Positions 14,396 through 22,863 of a stretch of 43,924 nucleotides of DNA are shown here, piece after piece (positions within the stretch are counted from its first letter, which is position 1; every line of letters starts with the position of its first letter). Origin of the DNA: Jiangella aurantiaca (GTDB taxonomy: Bacteria; Actinomycetota; Actinomycetes; Jiangellales; Jiangellaceae). The DNA is taken from positions 1 through 43,924 of the forward strand of contig NZ_SMLB01000051.1 of the NCBI RefSeq assembly GCF_004349105.1. The letters are read 5' to 3'. Both the position numbers and the translations under genes were made by a program. The notes below the pieces were generated by a model. It saw only the letters and a program-made list of their open reading frames with translations. It was not told the origin of the DNA and searched no databases.

Positions 14396-14527
14396 GTGGT
14401 CGCCGCGCTCGACCGCACGCCGCTCGCCACGTTGCCGGCCGCCGACCGCCGCGGGTTCGTCCGGGCGCTGACGGCTCTGTCGGCGCTGCCGCCCGGGGAG
14501 CTCGAGGAGATCGCCGGCCGGCCATAG
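14396..14527 (+). pseudogene. Possible remnant of a MarR-type regulator
   Basis: A 43-codon frame from a GTG directly after palindrome copy 3. The translation (L-D-R-T-P-L-A-T-L-P-A-A-D-R-R-G-F-V-R-A-L-T-A-L) resembles the last helix of MarR regulators. No start region with a ribosome site and no DNA-binding half is present, so if it is real it is the 3' end of a lost gene cut at the palindrome. Confidence 0.3.
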
Positions 14528-14536
14528 CGCGTCGGC

Positions 14537-15160
14537 TCAGTGGTTCGCCGCTGTCGCCAGCCGGATCGCCACGGCGGCCAGCAGCACGCCGGTGACCTGC
14601 TCGATCCGCGCGTTCACCGCCGGCCGGCGCAGCCACCGGCCCAGCTGGTCGACGGCGGCGACGTAGAGGCCGAACCAGGCGAGGTAGAGCAGCGCGAACA
14701 CCGCCGAGAACAGCAGCGCCTCGGCGCGCGCCGATCCGGCGTCGGCGGACAGGAACTGCGGCAGGAACGTGACGAAGAACAGGGCCACCTTGGGGTTGAG
14801 CGCGTTCGACAGGAACCCCTGCCGCAGGTAGGCTCCGCGCCGCGGCGGCACCGTGACGGGCTCGTCGGCCGCCGGTTCGCGCCGGGACCGCGCCGCCGAC
14901 CGCAGCATCTGCACGGCCAGCCAGAGCAGGTACACCGCCCCGGCGATCTTCAGCACGGTGAACGCGGTGGCCGAGGCGAGCAGCAGTGCCGACAGCCCGA
15001 CGGCGGCGGCGCTCGCGTGCACGGTCAGCCCGAGCACGCCGCCGACCATCGTCAGCAGGCCGCCGGCGCGGCCGCCGACCAGCGCGTTGCGGGTGATGAG
15101 GGCCTGGTCCGGGCCCGGCATCATGATCAGTACCAGTGCGGCGAGGGCGAAAGTCGTCAT
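14537..15160 (-). CDS. LysE/RhtB-family amino acid exporter
   Basis: 207 residues, about six transmembrane helices. Diagnostic motif M-M-P-G-P-D-Q-A-L-I-T-R-N-A-L-V-G-G-R-A-G-G, then L-T-V-H-A-S-A-A-A-V-G-L-S-A-L-L; the middle loop has F-L-S-N-A-L-N-P-K-V-A-L-F-F. RhtB-type members export amino acids or homoserine lactone from the cytoplasm. ATG at 15160 is chosen to begin the first helix; GTG 15187 is a possible earlier start. It is divergent from a LysR regulator, its likely activator. Confidence 0.9.
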   Translation of the reverse strand: MTTFALAALVLIMMPGPDQALITRNALVGGRAGGLLTMVGGVLGLTVHASAAAVGLSALLLASATAFTVLKIAGAVYLLWLAVQMLRSAARSRREPAADEPVTVPPRRGAYLRQGFLSNALNPKVALFFVTFLPQFLSADAGSARAEALLFSAVFALLYLAWFGLYVAAVDQLGRWLRRPAVNARIEQVTGVLLAAVAIRLATAANH

Positions 15161-15221
15161 GACCACAGCGTGCTCCCGCACCAACACATAGGTCCAATGT
15201 CAATCTCTACGCTGAACCATG

Positions 15222-15234
15222 CATAGACTCTATG
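15222..15234. promoter_or_regulatory. Interrupted palindrome at the LysR start, probable LysR operator
   Basis: CATAGA-C-TCTATG, six-base perfect arms, ends one base before the LysR ATG. The TAGACT inside it lies six bases before the ATG at 15236, the arrangement of a leaderless -10 box, so binding here would shut off the regulator. Confidence 0.5.
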
Positions 15235-15235
15235 A

Positions 15236-16120
15236 ATGGTCAGTCTGGTGCAGCTGCGCGTCCTCGACGCCGTGCGCCGGCACGGCTCGGTCACCGCGGC
15301 CGCGCGCGAGCTGCACTACACGCAGCCGTCGCTCAGCCACCACCTCGCCCGGCTCGAGGCCGAGACCGGCGCGCGGCTGCTGCAGCGGGTCGGCCGCGGC
15401 ATCCGGCTCACCCAGGCCGGCCGGCTGCTGGCCGACCGCGCGGCCGAGATCATCGGCCGGGTCGACTCGGCGGCGGCGGAGCTGTCCACGCTGGTCGGCC
15501 TGCAGGCCGGACGGGTCCGGCTGGCCGGCTTCGGTTCGGTGATGAGCGCGCTGGTGCCGCGGGCCGCCGCCGTCCTCGCCCAGCGGCACCCGGGCCTGGA
15601 GCTGGGGCTGACCGACACCCATCCCGAGGAAGGGTTGCAGCTGCTGCGGGCCGGGCACGTCGACGTCGCGGTGATCTTCCGGTACGACGAGACCGCGCCC
15701 GAGGAGGACGGCGTCCGCCTGCGGCACCTGCTCGACGACCCGCTCTACCTGCTCGCGACCGGTGGTGGCGGCACGCTCGCCGACCACCGCGACGCGACCT
15801 GGATCGGCGGCTGCGAGCGCTGCCGCAGCCACCTCGTCGAGCTGTGCGAGCGGGCCGGCTTCGCCCCGCGGCTCACATCGACGACCGACGACATGGTGGT
15901 CATGCAGAGCCTGGTCGCCGCCGGCCTGGGCGTGACGACGATCCCCGGGCTGGCGCTGCGGGCGCACCGGAACCCCGCGGTCACCGCCACCCGGCTCGCC
16001 GTCCCGCCGCGCCGGATCTTCGCGGCCACGTACGGCGAGCCGCCCGATCCGCCCGCGACGGCGGCGCTGCTGGCCGCGCTGGATGAGGCCGCCGCGGTGG
16101 TCGGTGAACGGCTTGTGTGA
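15236..16120 (+). CDS. LysR-family transcriptional regulator
   Basis: 294 residues with the LysR HTH (L-R-V-L-D-A-V-R-R-H-G-S-V-T-A-A-A-R-E-L-H-Y-T-Q-P-S-L-S-H-H-L-A-R-L-E) and a periplasmic-binding-like effector domain from about residue 90. It is divergent from the RhtB-type exporter, and its operator lies in the shared 75-base gap, the usual layout for LysR control of an amino-acid exporter. The ligand cannot be deduced. No ribosome site precedes the ATG, in keeping with a leaderless transcript. Confidence 0.92.
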   Translation: MVSLVQLRVLDAVRRHGSVTAAARELHYTQPSLSHHLARLEAETGARLLQRVGRGIRLTQAGRLLADRAAEIIGRVDSAAAELSTLVGLQAGRVRLAGFGSVMSALVPRAAAVLAQRHPGLELGLTDTHPEEGLQLLRAGHVDVAVIFRYDETAPEEDGVRLRHLLDDPLYLLATGGGGTLADHRDATWIGGCERCRSHLVELCERAGFAPRLTSTTDDMVVMQSLVAAGLGVTTIPGLALRAHRNPAVTATRLAVPPRRIFAATYGEPPDPPATAALLAALDEAAAVVGERLV

Positions 16121-16164
16121 TCGATTCGGCGGGTTCAGACTGTGAGGACCTCCCAGGGGGGATC

Positions 16165-17535
16165 ATGTGGGCAGCGATCTCCCCGCCCGGTGGCCCGCCC
16201 TTCGCCATGCGGCTGCGGGACGGGCACCACACCATCGGGCGGGGCGCAGACTGCGACGTGCGGGTCGCCGATCCGGCCGTCTCCGGGCACCACGCGCGCC
16301 TCGACGTGGTCGACGACGGCGTCTGGCTGGCGGACCTGGGGTCGAGGAACGGCACGGTCGCCGACGGGGTCGAGGTGTCGGAACCGATCTGGCTGACCGG
16401 CCCCGCCGAGATCCTGGTCGGCCGGACGACGATCCGGCTGTCGGACGACCAGCCGGACCTGCCCTCCCGCCCGGCTGGTCCGGCCGGCGTCCACGGCCGG
16501 ACCGTGCCGATCCCTGTCCCTGATGACGAGAACGGAACAGGCACGAGGGATCCGCGCCTGCCGTGGTACCGGCGCGGCCGAGCCGCCGTGATCGGGGCCG
16601 GATCCCTGGCGACGGCCGGCCTGGCGGTGCTCGCCCTGTGGAACGAGGTGTTCCCGGACGATCCGGAGGACGCCGCCACGATCACCTCGGCGGGCGTGGT
16701 CCGGCAGTCCTCCCTCAGCGAGTTCGTCCAGGGGGTCCCGGACCCCGAGGTCGCGCTGTCTTCGGGATCCGGGACCGCTCCGGCCGTCCCGCCCGACGCC
16801 GTCGCGATGGCGGCCGGCGACGTGGCCCCCGGTCAGACTGCCGCCGCGGAGGAGACCGCGACACCCCAGGACACCGGGTCACCGGACGACACGGAGTCGC
16901 CCGACGAGACTGGCACCCCGACGGACACCGGCACACCGACCGACTCCGGCACACCGACGGAGACCGGGTCACCGGCGGGCGCGACACCGAGCGAGCGCGA
17001 ACTGTCGCCAGAGGTCCGGACGGACGCGGCGGCGTGGCCGCCGCCCGAGGAGTTCGTCGACGACGTGGCCGCCGACCCTGTCCTGGCCCGGACGGTGTTG
17101 CCCGCTGCGCCGCAGGTCGTCGCGCGGCTGGTCTCCGACCTCACCGATGCCGAGGACTCCGGCGAACTGCTCCCGCCCGACGAGGTGGCGGCACGGCTCG
17201 CCGACGCGCTGCGGGACGTGGAGTCGGTCGACGACGATGACGGTAGGAGCGATCCTCTGGGCTGGGTGGTGGCGGTCGATCTGGAGGCGCACGGGCTCGA
17301 GGATGCCGCGTTGCTGCTCACCTGGTCGCTGCACGGACTCGACGTGCCGGTGAGCTGGGCGGCGGAGACGATCGCCTATCGGATCACGCCGGGCACGGCC
17401 CACGACACCGGCAGCATCGACGTGTGGGTGCCGGACCTGGACGTGCCCGGCACCTACCGCGTCAATCTCAGACTCGCCCTGGAGTCCGACGGCAGCCTTC
17501 TGGACCAGGGCGACCCGCTCGACCTCCCGGACTAG
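16165..17535 (+). CDS. FHA-domain single-pass membrane protein
   Basis: 456 residues. Residues 20-95 form an FHA fold (H-T-I-G-R-G-A-D-C-D, S-G-H-H-A-R-L, L-G-S-R-N-G-T), which binds phosphothreonine. A helix at about 140-160 is the only membrane segment, so FHA is cytosolic and the rest is outside if the topology is usual. A Thr/Pro/Asp/Glu-rich linker with short G-T-P-T-D-T-like repeats (about 225-275) precedes a 170-residue domain, mostly beta, ending W-V-P-D-L-D-V-P-G-T-Y-R-V-N. The domain is unrecognised. ATG 16165 follows AGGGGG. It is convergent with, and 18 bases from, a subtilase. No kinase is nearby. Confidence 0.85.
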   Translation: MWAAISPPGGPPFAMRLRDGHHTIGRGADCDVRVADPAVSGHHARLDVVDDGVWLADLGSRNGTVADGVEVSEPIWLTGPAEILVGRTTIRLSDDQPDLPSRPAGPAGVHGRTVPIPVPDDENGTGTRDPRLPWYRRGRAAVIGAGSLATAGLAVLALWNEVFPDDPEDAATITSAGVVRQSSLSEFVQGVPDPEVALSSGSGTAPAVPPDAVAMAAGDVAPGQTAAAEETATPQDTGSPDDTESPDETGTPTDTGTPTDSGTPTETGSPAGATPSERELSPEVRTDAAAWPPPEEFVDDVAADPVLARTVLPAAPQVVARLVSDLTDAEDSGELLPPDEVAARLADALRDVESVDDDDGRSDPLGWVVAVDLEAHGLEDAALLLTWSLHGLDVPVSWAAETIAYRITPGTAHDTGSIDVWVPDLDVPGTYRVNLRLALESDGSLLDQGDPLDLPD

Positions 17536-17553
17536 TGCTCGGCCCGGCGTGGC

Positions 17554-18774
17554 TCAGGGCGCCTTGCTCAGGCCCACGCCGCGATCGGCGATGTCGACGT
17601 CGGCGGCCAAGGCGCCGGTGTCGGCGCTGGCCAGCAGCCGCGAGACCACAGTGGTGGCGGCCGTCGGCAGCGGCGACGCGGCCACGTCCTCCCACCACAG
17701 CGCGGCGATGCCGGCCACGTGCGGGGTCGCCATGGAGGTGCCGTTCAGGCTCCTCAGCCCGCCACCCGTCCGGGCCGAGACGACGCCCACGCCCGGCGCG
17801 CTGACCTGAGGGAACGTGTTCGAGAACGGGGCGATGGTGAGACCGCCGGCCGACTGGGCCAGCGCCCCGATCGAGACGATGCCCTCCGCCGCGGCGGGAA
17901 GCGACGCGCCGATCTCGAAGCCGGGGTCGATCTGGCGCTCGCTCTCGTTGCCGGCCGCCGCGACGACGACCGTACCGGCCGAGAACGCGGCGCGGCTGCG
18001 GATCAACTGCATCAGCGCGTCGAACATGCGCAGGTTCCCGCGGTAGGCCTCGAGGGCGGCGGAGGTCGCCAGCTCTACCGGCCAGCCCTGGTCGACCAGG
18101 CGCTTGACCAGGCCGGGGAAGTCGAACCCCAGCGACATGGAGACGACCTGGGCGCCGCTCTGCACGGCCCACTGGATGCCCTGGAACACCATGTCGGAGC
18201 TGCCGCGGCCGTCGTCGCCGAGGACCTTGCCGATCAGCGCCGTCGTGACGCCGGGCGCGACACCGATCCGGGTGCCGTCCACCGCGCGCCCGAAGACGGT
18301 GCCCGCGACGTGCGTGCCGTGACCCTGCTTGTCCCCGTTGCCGGAGCCGGAGAAGTCCTGCTCCACGAGGGTGACGCCTTGGAACGCCGGGTGCACGGCG
18401 TCGATCCCGGTGTCGAGCACGGAGACGACCACCCCGGCCCCGCTGCGCGCCGACGTGTCGGCACCGACCGCGGACACCCCCCACGTGCTGCCGGCGGCGC
18501 TCGCGTCGGCGACGGGATCGCCCAGCTCGGCTCCGAGATCGCCCAGGGCGTCGTCGGCAACGGGCCGGGTCAGGCTGGTCGGCATCACCGGCGCGATGGC
18601 CCGGACCTCCGGATCGCGCGCCACGTCGCGGACGTCGCGCTTGTCGAGCGGCAGCACATCGATCCGCGGCTCGCCCGGCAGCTCGGTCGCCTCGAGCTCG
18701 AACCCGCCGCCGCCGAACGGCTCGCGGCTGGTGGCCCGGCTCATGTCGCGCAGGATCGCGTACGTCGTGTCCAT
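17554..18774 (-). CDS. Cytosolic subtilisin-like serine protease (S8)
   Basis: 406 residues. The S8 catalytic set is complete: V-V-S-V-L-D-T-G-I-D (Asp121), G-H-G-T-H-V-A-G (His152), the oxyanion Asn in A-A-A-G-N-E-S, and N-G-T-S-M-A-T-P-H-V-A-G (Ser347). There is no signal peptide or membrane helix, so the enzyme acts inside the cell, unlike most subtilases and unlike mycosins. The first 100 residues form an acidic N-terminal region that could be an inhibitory pro-domain. ATG at 18774 has a GGGGGG leader. It is divergent from the second subtilase at 18979 and sits beside the FHA protein. Probably part of the protease/NTPase module. Confidence 0.93.
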   Translation of the reverse strand: MDTTYAILRDMSRATSREPFGGGGFELEATELPGEPRIDVLPLDKRDVRDVARDPEVRAIAPVMPTSLTRPVADDALGDLGAELGDPVADASAAGSTWGVSAVGADTSARSGAGVVVSVLDTGIDAVHPAFQGVTLVEQDFSGSGNGDKQGHGTHVAGTVFGRAVDGTRIGVAPGVTTALIGKVLGDDGRGSSDMVFQGIQWAVQSGAQVVSMSLGFDFPGLVKRLVDQGWPVELATSAALEAYRGNLRMFDALMQLIRSRAAFSAGTVVVAAAGNESERQIDPGFEIGASLPAAAEGIVSIGALAQSAGGLTIAPFSNTFPQVSAPGVGVVSARTGGGLRSLNGTSMATPHVAGIAALWWEDVAASPLPTAATTVVSRLLASADTGALAADVDIADRGVGLSKAP

Positions 18775-18978
18775 GGTGCCCCCCTCGGTCCGCGCCGCGC
18801 CCGGCCGCGCTGACCACAGGAGAGTTCCACCAGACGATGAGCCGGTGATCTCCGTCCCCCGAAACCGGCCGCGGCAGTGTCTACCTCTGCCCTACTCGCT
18901 GCCGCACCGGCTGGCAAGCCCCTGACGCCCGGTTTGTCTGCCATGATCGACACACCGTGATCGCTGGGGGTGAGCGAC

Positions 18979-20634
18979 ATGCGAGGACGGGACCCGACGG
19001 TGGCATCGGTGCGGCTGCTCGTGCGGCCGCGAGGCGACGACGATCACCCGGAACGGCTGCGGCAGGGGATCGACCGGGTGCTCGGCGCGGCCGACGAGCT
19101 CGGCCGGCCGTGGGCGGTCGAGTCGCTGTTCCCCGGTGCGACGGAACCGGAGCTCCAGCGGCACTGGGTGGTGAGCGGAGCCGTCCAGGCGGGACCGGCG
19201 TACGACGTCACCCGCGTCGCCTATGATCTCGCTGCGGTCGTGGCGCGCGAGCTCGACGCCGACGTCGAGCCCGATCTCCCGTCGTCGGCCTACGGTGTGG
19301 AGCCGCGCGAGGATGATGCCGTCGACATCGGCGAGTCGCTCGGCGACACCCGCGGCGTCCACCTCCCGGGCTCCGACGACTTGACGTGGGTCGTCGACGC
19401 CGTCCGGGCCCGGGCCGCCTGGGCGCTGCCCCCGCCTCCCGGCGGCGCGGACCGCGGCGCGGGCGTGCTCGTCGGCTCCGTCGACACCGGCTACACCGAC
19501 CATCAGGAGCTGGCCGGCGCATGGTCGTTCGACCTGGACCATGACGTTCTCGACGGCGACGAGGACGCGCGCGACCCGCTGCGCCGGCGCTGGTACATGC
19601 CGCTGGACTCGCCCGGTCACGGCACCCACACCGCCAGCGTCATCGGTTGCCGTGGCGCCGGCGCACTGCTCGGTGTGGCGCCCCGGGCGACCATCGTGCC
19701 GATCCGCTCCGTCAAGAGCGTCGTCCAGGTGCTCGACGGCGACGTCGCGCGCGCCGTGCACGAGGCACACCGGCGCGGCTGCCGGGTCATCACGATGTCT
19801 CTGGGCGGCCGCGGCTTCTTCGGCCTGCGGACGGCCATCCGGGCGGCGCTCGACGACGGCGTCATCGTCATGGCCGCGGCCGGCAACAAGGTCGGCATCG
19901 TCGTCGCACCCGCCTCGTATCCGGAGTGCATCGCCGTCGCGGCGACCAACGCCGACAGCGAGCCGTGGCCCGGATCGTCGCGCGGGCCGGCGGTCGACGT
20001 GTCGGCGCCCGGCGAGAGCGTCTGGGTCGCCTCCGTCGACGCGCGGGCCGACCCGCCGGCGTTCAGCGAGCGCCGGCACCACGGCACGTCGTTCGCCGTC
20101 GCGACCCTGGCGGGGGTGGCCGCGCTCTGGATCGCCCACCACAGCCACGACCGGATCGTCGCACGGGTCGGCCGGGCGAACGTGCACGCGGCGTTCTTGC
20201 ACCTGGTGCGCTCGCACGGCCACCGGGTGCCGCCCGGCTGGACCGAGCACGGCTGGGAGGAGCTGTACGGCGTCGGCATCGTCGATGCCGCCTCCCTGCT
20301 CCCGGCGCCGCTGCCCGACGAGGCCGACCTCGTGCCGACGGAGGCGCCGGAGGTCGCCGACCCGGTGAGCCGGCTGAGCGCCGTCCTGGTCGGCCTCAGC
20401 CGCGAGGAGGTGCGCGTCCGGGTCGCGGAGCTGCTGGGCACCGCGCCGCAGGCGGTGGACGACCTGCCGTTGGCCGCCGTCAGCGAGTTGGTCTATCGCC
20501 TGGGCGAGGACGACATGCTGCGCGCCGGTCTCACCGCGCCGCCCGGCGACATCGAGCTCCCGGACCGGCCCGGGGCAGCGGCGCGGAGGCTGCTGGAGCG
20601 GACGGCGTCGCGCGCGTTGCGGGCCGCCGTCTAG
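18979..20634 (+). CDS. Cytosolic subtilisin-like serine protease with helical tail
   Basis: 551 residues from ATG 18979 (GGGGGTGAG upstream); a GTG at 18970 is an alternative. Catalytic Asp169 (G-S-V-D-T-G-Y), His214 (G-H-G-T-H-T), Asn303 (A-A-G-N-K) and Ser371 (H-H-G-T-S-F-A-V-A-T). The first 150 residues are a distinct acidic domain. The last 110 residues, after the S8 fold, are helical and acidic, with L-S-R-E-E-V-R-V-R-V-A-E-L-L-G-T-A-P and a possible adaptor role. No signal peptide. Its stop TAG shares four bases with the stop of the trypsin-like gene at 20631, end to end. Confidence 0.92.
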   Translation: MRGRDPTVASVRLLVRPRGDDDHPERLRQGIDRVLGAADELGRPWAVESLFPGATEPELQRHWVVSGAVQAGPAYDVTRVAYDLAAVVARELDADVEPDLPSSAYGVEPREDDAVDIGESLGDTRGVHLPGSDDLTWVVDAVRARAAWALPPPPGGADRGAGVLVGSVDTGYTDHQELAGAWSFDLDHDVLDGDEDARDPLRRRWYMPLDSPGHGTHTASVIGCRGAGALLGVAPRATIVPIRSVKSVVQVLDGDVARAVHEAHRRGCRVITMSLGGRGFFGLRTAIRAALDDGVIVMAAAGNKVGIVVAPASYPECIAVAATNADSEPWPGSSRGPAVDVSAPGESVWVASVDARADPPAFSERRHHGTSFAVATLAGVAALWIAHHSHDRIVARVGRANVHAAFLHLVRSHGHRVPPGWTEHGWEELYGVGIVDAASLLPAPLPDEADLVPTEAPEVADPVSRLSAVLVGLSREEVRVRVAELLGTAPQAVDDLPLAAVSELVYRLGEDDMLRAGLTAPPGDIELPDRPGAAARRLLERTASRALRAAV

Positions 20635-21707
20635 TCGTCCACGAGTGCGTCGTCGAAGTTGATGCCGGCGCCGGCGGTCAGCGGGTCGTCCACCAGGCGC
20701 CAGGCCGGAACGGCGAAGTTGCCGACGCCGTATCGGCCGCCGAAGTGCAGGCCCAGCACCCGGTGGGTGGCGAGGTCGAATACCGGCGAGCCGCTGTTCC
20801 CGCCCAGCGTCGAGCAGTCGTGCCGCAGGACGACGGCGGGGTCGGCGGACGCGGTGGTCCGGCCGGGCTGCAGCCGCTTGACGTTGTAGAGGTCCATGAA
20901 GATCCGCCGCATCGGCTCCGGCTCGTTGCGGCGGCCGTCCCAGGCGGGATAGCCGACGACGTAGACCTGCCGGCCGATGACGTCGTCAGGCGCGACCGCG
21001 GCGATGCGCAGGGGCGACGGCAGCGCCCCGTCGTCCCGGGGCTCGACCCGCAGCAGGGCGAGGTCGACGTCGTCGGCGTCGTGGATGCCCACGACCTCGG
21101 TGACGGTGAACTCGAGCCGGTCCGCGCTGCCGGCCTCGCGGACCAGGTCGACGGAGGAGGCGCGGCCGCTGATGAACGTCCACGCGCCGGCGATCCCGCG
21201 CGCGAACTCGAGCGCCACGTGCCGGTTCGTCATCACCAGGCCGGGGCCGACGAGGAACCCAGTGCCGACCCAGTCGAAGTCGGGATGCCCGGTGACCTCG
21301 ACCCGGCCCACCCGTGCGATCGAGTCGCGGATGGCCGCACGCTGGGCATCCAGCACCGTCCACTGGGCCGGCGGCGTCCCGAAATCGCCGCCCTGCACCA
21401 GCAGAGCCGGACGACCCTCGAGAAGTACGATCGCCTCCAGGCCGAATTCCTCGGCGGGCGTCAGTTGCGTGCCCGGGTCCTGCGCGAGCTTCTCCAGGCC
21501 GCGGGCGCCGTCCAGCAGCGCCTCGCCGCGCGCCTCGCGAGCCGCCCGCGCCAGTCTGGCGGACCGGGCGTCGGCCGCGGGCAACGCCTCCGCGGACTCC
21601 GCACTCTCCAGCTCCGCCTCGGCGCGCTTGCGCACCCGGTCGGCCACCGCGCCGAGATCGTCGAAGACCTGTGCGACGTCGGTGGCCACGGGCGACCTCT
21701 GTGCCAT
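20631..21707 (-). CDS. Cytosolic trypsin-like serine protease
   Basis: 358 residues. Trypsin-fold triad: V-G-T-G-F-L-V-G-P-G-L-V-M-T-N-R-H-V-A (His163), D-D-V-D-L-A-L-L-R (Asp215), C-S-T-L-G-G-N-S-G-S-P-V-F (Ser305), with a G-Y-P-A-W-D strand. The first 115 residues are helical and charged and end in a domain of unknown role; no signal peptide. It is the last gene of the minus-strand operon, starting 34 bases after the EAD-trypsin gene. The ATG has a GGGGGG leader. Confidence 0.92.
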   Translation of the reverse strand: MAQRSPVATDVAQVFDDLGAVADRVRKRAEAELESAESAEALPAADARSARLARAAREARGEALLDGARGLEKLAQDPGTQLTPAEEFGLEAIVLLEGRPALLVQGGDFGTPPAQWTVLDAQRAAIRDSIARVGRVEVTGHPDFDWVGTGFLVGPGLVMTNRHVALEFARGIAGAWTFISGRASSVDLVREAGSADRLEFTVTEVVGIHDADDVDLALLRVEPRDDGALPSPLRIAAVAPDDVIGRQVYVVGYPAWDGRRNEPEPMRRIFMDLYNVKRLQPGRTTASADPAVVLRHDCSTLGGNSGSPVFDLATHRVLGLHFGGRYGVGNFAVPAWRLVDDPLTAGAGINFDDALVDD

Positions 21708-21741
21708 GACCGTCCCCCCTCGTCTCGTGCCCGGGCGATCG

Positions 21742-22863
21742 CTACCGCCCGTGCGGTATCTCGTCCCACACCGCGGGGAATCGTTGTGTCAGATCGCCGG
21801 CGACGGCGGACATCTGGGTGCCGACGTTGATGTACGAGCTGGGTTTGCCCTGGAACTTCACGTCGACGCGGCGGGCGCCGCGGTGTAGTGCGCACGCCGT
21901 CCAGCCGTCGGTCAGCACCGGCGAGCCGGAGGAGCCACGCTGGGTGTCGGTGAAGTAGCGGACGTCCAGGTCGGTCGTGTCGTACACGACGTTGTTGCGC
22001 AGCCCGATGCGCTTCGGCTTGCCCTCGGGGTGCTGGATGACGTTGACCGCCACGTTCTGGGCCAGCTCGGCCTTCAACGGGTCGGCGCGGATCGGGATGG
22101 GAGAGCGTCCGGAGTCGGCGGCCAGCCGCGCGACGGCGTAGTCGAGGTCCAGTGACCACGCGACGATGCCGCTGCACGCCGCCTCGACGCCCGCGGAGGC
22201 GTCCTCGTCGTAGTCGAAGAGCACGACGGCGTGCTCGGCCTGCAGCGCGAGGTCGGCGTCGGACGCGCGCGGTGCCGGGCCGTCGATCGCCGATCGCGCG
22301 TTGATGACGTGATGGTTGGTGATGACGAGGTCCGGCGCGATCAGCCAGGCGGTGCCGGCGTGCGGATGGGCGCTCCCGCCATCGGGGTTCGTGCGCGGCG
22401 CGCCGTCCTGGTACGGCGGGACGACGATGCGCCCGACCGCCCGGCCGGCCGCCGTCCCGCCCGCGAGGAACCCGAACGGCACGGTGTCGTCGCCGAAGAC
22501 GATCTCCTCCGGCAGGTCGGCCTCGGTGGCGGCGCCCAGGTCCGGTTCGCCGGCGGCGGCACGGCTGACCTGGTCGCGGGCCTGCTCGAACACCTCGCGC
22601 GGCCCGGCCTCCGCGGTGTTGCGGGCCGCGTTGTGCAGCCAGAGCTGCAGCGGGACGCGTCCGTCGACGAGCCGTTCGACGCCGTTCATCCGCATCAGGT
22701 CCGACGTGATCTGGGCGGCCGGGATCGGCAGCTGCGGCAGCGTGGCGACGTAGAGCGGCAGGACGCCCTGGAACAGAACCGGCCGCCACTGCGGGTCGGG
22801 GTAGGCCGCCAGCGCCGCGTCGCGCACCGCGTCCACGTCGTCAGGCGACAGGTACTCGCTCAT
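21742..22863 (-). CDS. Trypsin-like protease with N-terminal effector-associated-type helical domain
   Basis: 373 residues. Residues 1-100 are an all-helical domain (D-D-V-D-A-V-R-D-A-A-L-A-A-Y-P-D-P, then L-P-I-P-A-A-Q-I-T-S-D-L-M-R-M-N-G, then V-P-L-Q-L-W-L-H-N-A-A-R) with the layout of the effector-associated domains described for STAND/protease conflict systems. This is an inference from pattern, not a measured match. Then the trypsin triad: His185 (L-V-I-T-N-H-H-V-I), Asp241 (L-D-L-D-Y-A-V-A-R-L) and Ser312 (R-G-S-S-G-S-P-V-L). No signal peptide. Its ATG overlaps the STAND stop codon (ATGA), implying translational coupling. Confidence 0.88.
   Translation of the reverse strand: MSEYLSPDDVDAVRDAALAAYPDPQWRPVLFQGVLPLYVATLPQLPIPAAQITSDLMRMNGVERLVDGRVPLQLWLHNAARNTAEAGPREVFEQARDQVSRAAAGEPDLGAATEADLPEEIVFGDDTVPFGFLAGGTAAGRAVGRIVVPPYQDGAPRTNPDGGSAHPHAGTAWLIAPDLVITNHHVINARSAIDGPAPRASDADLALQAEHAVVLFDYDEDASAGVEAACSGIVAWSLDLDYAVARLAADSGRSPIPIRADPLKAELAQNVAVNVIQHPEGKPKRIGLRNNVVYDTTDLDVRYFTDTQRGSSGSPVLTDGWTACALHRGARRVDVKFQGKPSSYINVGTQMSAVAGDLTQRFPAVWDEIPHGR

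Noticed and set aside
16165-20634. FHA protein plus subtilases as a type VII (ESX) secretion cluster
   Set aside because: Mycosins are exported and anchored; these subtilases have no signal peptide or C-terminal helix. No EccC-type ATPase, EccB/D/E or WXG100 gene is present.
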